Source of the DNA: Nemertoderma westbladi
Lineage: Eukaryota; Xenacoelomorpha; Nemertodermatida; Nemertodermatidae
NCBI GenBank assembly: GCA_032718475.1
Contig: JAUCBJ010008043.1
Location: forward strand, 1-34,973
Direction: 5' to 3'
Length of the DNA stretch: 34,973 nt
In this document: positions 31,285-34,973 of the stretch, one piece after another
Numbering within the stretch: position 1 is the first letter of the stretch
Layout of the letters: each line of letters starts with the position of its first letter
Notes under the pieces: model-generated
What the model was told of the DNA's origin: nothing
The model's database searches: none
The model's input: the letters and a program-made list of their open reading frames with translations, nothing else
Program-made: the position numbers and the translations under genes

Positions 31285-31665
31285 TTATATTTGTAATTAT
31301 TCCGAACTTATGCAATTTATATTTAGGTACAAAGTGAAATTGTTTATATTTAGGTACGAAAGTATTTGTATTGTAATTATTTGAATTTATGCAATATTTG
31401 AGAGACAAAGGGTGGATGGAAGACTTGCGAGCCTTTCTTAAGATTTCATTTATTTGTATTTGTAATTATTTTGAATATTATGCAATTTATATTTTATATA
31501 AGGAAGCAGTATTTGTAATTATTTGAATTTATGCAATATTTGAGATGCAATAGATTTATATTTGGTGAATTTAATTTAGATTTATATTTGGAAATTGTAT
31601 CTACTTAATTAAAGCCTTAAATATGTATGCTTTAAGTATTTCATAATTTGATTTGTAATTATTGG
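31285..31665. repeat. Short dispersed direct repeats (TTGTAATTATT family)
   Basis: TTTGTAATTATT plus GAA(T/C)TTATGCAAT recurs near 31288, 31368, 31459 and 31514, with a partial copy at 31650. Spacing is irregular (80, 91 and 55 bases). TTATATTTAGGTAC is also repeated (31317, 31346). It looks like a degenerate subrepeat region of an element end. Confidence 0.7.
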
Positions 31666-31864
31666 TGAAAACCGTATATTTTATGCACGATAATATCCTG
31701 TTTTCATGGAGCGGTATAGAATTATATCCTCACAAAAGCTGTAAAATTTCAAAATTTTATTTAGTTGGAATTAATTTGTATTATTGGATAGGTTCATATG
31801 TTATAAGATTACATTAAGTTCTCATTTGCATTTGGTATAGCTATTTGTACAACATTATTCAAGT

Positions 31865-31936
31865 GGTTCAGTAGCTCAGTTGGTTATGCGTTAGAAATTC
31901 GTTTGATAGGTATCGAGTTCAAATCCTAGCAGGTGT
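31865..31936 (+). repeat. tRNA-like sequence (SINE head or tRNA pseudogene)
   Basis: The internal polymerase III promoter boxes are both present at tRNA spacing: A box TAGCTCAGTTGG at 31872-31883 and B box AGTTCAAATCC at 31916-31926. Predicted acceptor strands (GGTTCAG and CAGGTGT) do not pair and the D and T stems are also broken, so it is not a working tRNA gene. A tRNA-derived SINE head is most likely; no tail was defined. Confidence 0.65.
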
Positions 31937-32139
31937 AAATTGTTTTTTGTGCCAATTTTCAACTTATTTGAATTGACCGCTACGATTGAATTGTATCTGC
32001 TCAAGGTAGATTAACCAATGTAATTGCAGTTATTTGACAGTAACCAATGTTGTGCAAGTTATGCGTTTGCTGGACCAATGGTTATCTTTAAAAACGTAAT
32101 GGAACCTATAGAATTATCTAGATTTGTCTAGATTATTGG

Positions 32140-32400
32140 CAGCACTAATTCACTATATAAAGGTGCGTTCGTGCAATTAGTTATATCTTATCTCACAACT
32201 ACTACCTTGTTAGTTGTAGTGTAATTATGTATTTCACTTCTTAGATCAATCACTTCTTGATTCATTTTGTATTTTATTTCGTAATTTGTTCATTATTTGT
32301 AATAAAGTTAGAATTATTGTTACATCTGTTTTAACATGATTCACCACGGTGAACCCAACTGAGGGACAGATGGCAGGCTAAGCAGCGGGCCGCAGCAATG
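32140..32400 (+). other. LTR-like 3' portion and leader (candidate)
   Basis: In order: a TATA box (CTATATAAAGG, 32153-32163), about 140 bases of T-rich sequence, AATAAA at 32301, an end TTTTAACA at 32328-32335, then GGTGAACCCAAC at 32349-32360, similar to the leader start of Ty3-like elements. A 5' limit at about 31799 (TGTTATAAG) would give TGTTA...TAACA termini, but this is a guess. No partner LTR was found in the window. Confidence 0.3.
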
Positions 32401-33042
32401 AACGAGAACATCGGCGGAATGTAGAAGGGAGACCACCCACAATATCGATTCATAGTTCTTCGCCCATCGCCTGAAAGGTTAGACAGCGTTTGATGCCTTG
32501 CTACCTAAGTGTAAGACCTGAGATCAAAGGTAGAAGTAGTGACACGCTGTGCGCCAAAATTTAAATTTAGGAACTGTACTGTTTTGATTCTGACAGAACC
32601 CGCGGTACCCCTTCACATTCCTACGGGGAGAGGAGAAGAGTAGAGAGAGAGAGAATAGATACATGTACACAGATAAGGACGCAGGCACACCATTACGGGG
32701 CATGCACATTGGTAGAGTACATCAGAACTGTACGCCTAACTTATTTGCCGTGTATAGGTGCGCTTGTGGCTTATTTTGTAGTACAACAGTGTCCTGTAGG
32801 CCAAGAGAAGGTTACCTTGTCTTGTCTGAATCAAGATTGTACCGTTCAGGCGGTCGGGCAGTTTATTGCGCTAGGCGCATTACAAATAGGGCTATTTGGG
32901 ATACTAACACCTACCGTGTCCCCGCCGACATCCTGATAAGAAGTTGCCACGCCCACCTAGGCAACCAAAATTCTAGATAGGAGACCAGGCTAGCTATTGT
33001 AAATGTACGCCTACTGTAGTAAACTAACACATTTCTTCTTAG
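32401..33042. other. Unassigned interval with weak open frames
   Basis: Open frames of 75-105 codons occur on the plus strand (32663-32980 and 32709-32936), with no recognised motif. One of them (from 32709) has a cysteine-containing and hydrophobic second half. They may be decayed retroelement coding. No function is assigned. Confidence 0.25.
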
Positions 33043-33229
33043 TATTAGGGACCTGGTAGATTTAAATTGCCGAATTCCGGGCGTAGTTACTAACCTTATG
33101 CCTGAATTTGAGTCCTGGAAATACACAAAGGGGGAAGGAGCCTTATCATCTGTGAGTATTGGACCTACAGACCGCAAAATTAGAACATTTATAAAAGGCA
33201 CACCGGACCCAGTAAATTATATAATATGA
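33043..33229 (+). other. Candidate terminal exon, unknown product
   Basis: A textbook 3' splice site precedes it: CTAAC branch-like motif at 33024-33028, pyrimidine run, TTCTTCTTAG ending 33042. From 33044 there are 61 codons to TGA at 33227-33229. The sequence starts IRDLVDLNCRIPGVV, includes FESWKYTKGEG and ends TPDPVNYII. I do not recognise the family. It would need a phase-2 upstream exon, which I could not identify. It could equally be a decayed retroelement frame. Confidence 0.25.
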
Positions 33230-33402
33230 AGGGATACAAAACTAAAATTCGATTATAAAATTCAACACACACACGCGTTTAGGAATTATTTACACCTCGA
33301 AATATATAAAATAATTTGTCCACGCCGCAGTTCGTCCGCTAGTTAGATATTTAGCTAGCAACCCCCACCCCATATAAATCACACCGCGGCAAAGTATACG
33401 AA

Positions 33403-34335
33403 CGTGTAAAAGCTTCTGTGGGATATAACTGGCCCCTTTTGCTTCGCAATCCAGTTTCCCCCCAGGCGCTGGAATACTCTAAAAAGGTTCTCTAACTGTA
33501 TATATATTCCCCTCGCCCGCAAGGTACCGTTACAGGTGTTTTAACGGACATAAAAGTCATTCTGCTATATACGTGTTTTGGCGGACATGGTAAGGCAAAA
33601 AACCTGTAATGCACCAACTACCTTTCACAGCTTAGCCGTGATGATTCATATTACGACATCTAACAGCTGGTTGCTGACATGGAAACAGCCATTGGACGCA
33701 TAGTTCTTTGTTTGGCTTGAGCCAATCAGAGCGATTTTTCCTGTCGACGTGTAGCTTTTCAGCCGATTATAAGGAGAGTGTTCAGTCTTACTGCTCTTAC
33801 TTGATACTTTGTTGTTATTGCTGTCTAAGCCAGAAACACCGGCTTTTTGGGAAGAACTCTAGTAAATTGCTTAGATTATAGAAAGTATAACTGTTACCGG
33901 CGGTGTTACCTCACTTAATTTAACTGCACTAATCATATTGTTTGTACTGCTATTTACCGTCAGTTATTAATTGTATCTATTTGTTGATGGAAATATTGCT
34001 CTTTGGAGAATACGGATAAATCACCCAAAATTCCCAATTTTCTTGATACACTACAGGTTAGAGAGGCGGGCTATATATAACAATTGCGATTTATATCAAT
34101 GTGGTGTGTATTGAATCTAATGTTATTTAGTAGACACTACCTGAGTCAATTGCTGTTCTCTTTATGTGTGATCAATTATACTGACGGTCGGCAGAATAGT
34201 GTGCATGATTGTGAGTGTGATGTGACTGGTAACAAAGCATTTCCTAAAGAATGCGACTTATACTTTAATCATAAGCCTTATCGTTGCGTTTAGTATAAGT
34301 CCTAGCTCTGTTTAAATAGATAGAGCGCCACGTCA
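33403..34335 (+). repeat. 0.9-kb dispersed repeat, copy B
   Basis: Counterpart of 24090-24950, same orientation, about 9.3 kb downstream. It has a CCAAT box at 33723, GAATACGGATAAAT at 34006 and a conserved 3' end TAGAGCGCCACGTC at 34321-34334. A 69-codon frame at 34084-34293 contains a cysteine-rich end (CECDVTGNKAFPKEC), but copy A has stops there. The pair brackets the BEL/Pao remains. Confidence 0.7.
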
Positions 34336-34564
34336 GTAGTATACAATACTATGACACTGCACCAAGGTCACCCGTAGTCCATCATTACCATCCATTTCTG
34401 GTACTGCAGCCAATCAGAAGCAACCATTTCAACCTTTTGCGGTGGTCGTTATTATTTCAACCAATCAGATGTCAGCATTTCATCCGTAACCATGGTAACT
34501 TCTCAAGTTCCCGCTTATTCCGCTAGAGGCGTTATTAGTCCCCCGACGCTAGTACTGCATCCAA

Positions 34565-34928
34565 TCACCAACCTTTATTTTACAGGTGTTCGGGTGTCTA
34601 CACTTAGCAGCAGGTAACTTCTACTATTTTTCAAATCGTTATTTTTCACCAACCAGTATTTTCATATTCACCAACCTTTATTTTACAGGTGTTCGGGTGT
34701 CTACACTTAGCATCAGGTAACTTCTACTATTTTTCAAATCGCAATTTTTCAGCAACCAGTATTTTTCATATTTACCAACCTTTATTTTACAGACGCTAGA
34801 GGTGTCTACAGGTAACTTCTACTATTTTTCAAATCGCAATTTTTCAGCAACCAGTATTTTTCATATTCACCAACCTTTATTTTACAGGTGCTACGAGTGT
34901 CTACAGGTAACTTCTACTATTTTTCACC
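34565..34928 (+). repeat. Four tandem units, each a micro-exon-like cassette
   Basis: Acceptor-like CCTTTATTTTACAG ends at 34585, 34688, 34792 and 34887 (spacing 103, 104, 95). It is followed by 28, 28, 19 and 19 bases, then GTAACTTCTACTATTTTTC each time. The candidate exons are 34586-34613, 34689-34716, 34793-34811 and 34888-34906. All four lengths leave remainder 1 modulo 3, and the long and short forms differ by exactly 9 bases. Cassette cores share GTGTCTACA. These could be alternative micro-exons or merely a repeat that happens to contain splice-like ends. Confidence 0.8.
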
Positions 34929-34973
34929 AGTAACTAAATTTAATTTTGCAATTTTTCAGATAACAAAATATTC

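Noticed and set aside
31865-31936. Functional tRNA gene
   Set aside because: Acceptor, D and T stems do not pair; only the promoter boxes remain.
32709-32936. 75-codon frame with hydrophobic stretches
   Set aside because: No ATG start (TTG), no recognised family and no splice partner found; kept only as an unassigned interval.
34084-34293. 69-codon frame with a hydrophobic start and cysteine-rich end
   Set aside because: The homologous repeat copy at 24.7-24.9 kb has stops in the same frame, so the frame is probably accidental.

Overview
The window is animal nuclear DNA, most likely from a marine invertebrate; I cannot name the species. The evidence is one spliced single-copy animal gene with GT-AG introns plus decayed transposons of typical metazoan families: pogo/Tigger, hAT, piggyBac, BEL/Pao and two LINEs. 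It is AT-rich and full of minisatellites, and the palindrome ACCGGT recurs unusually often. No prokaryotic gene organisation is present.

The only conserved host gene I recognise is SSR2 (TRAP-beta, translocon-associated protein subunit beta), on the minus strand. It has three coding exons: 18867-18622, 13067-12909 and 10765-10598. They join in phase 0 into a 190-residue protein with a signal peptide, two N-glycosylation sites, one transmembrane segment and a basic tail. No long open frame reveals it: exon 2 lies in none, and exon 3 is masked by a longer frame.

Layout. 1-342: AT-rich, with CCAAT boxes. 444-8908: one huge 27-bp minisatellite (about 290 units), split at 3175-3730 by a 5'-truncated LINE with a 12-bp target duplication. 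8909-10597: no gene. 10598-18867: SSR2. Its intron 2 carries a 26-unit, 24-bp minisatellite. Its intron 1 carries a 3.1-kb pogo-like transposon with perfect 25-bp terminal repeats and an approximately 1.5-kb satellite built of two unit lengths. 18868-20047: SSR2 upstream region, with a 21-bp repeat and a G19/C20 hairpin tract. 20048-24033: nested DNA transposons, namely a piggyBac-like foldback element, a hAT-like element with a perfect 8-bp target duplication inside it, and a small piggyBac-like element inside the hAT. 24090-34335: a degraded retroelement zone with BEL/Pao gag and reverse-transcriptase remains, a LINE fragment, a tRNA-like sequence and an LTR-like stretch, flanked by two diverged direct copies of a 0.9-kb repeat. 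34565-34928: four tandem units that each look like a micro-exon (28, 28, 19, 19 nt) between a 3' and a 5' splice site.

Apart from SSR2, and possibly the terminal micro-exon array, nothing here looks like a functioning host gene. The giant open frames over the minisatellites follow from repeat periods divisible by three and are not annotated as genes. All family assignments come from reading motifs by eye, without any database search.
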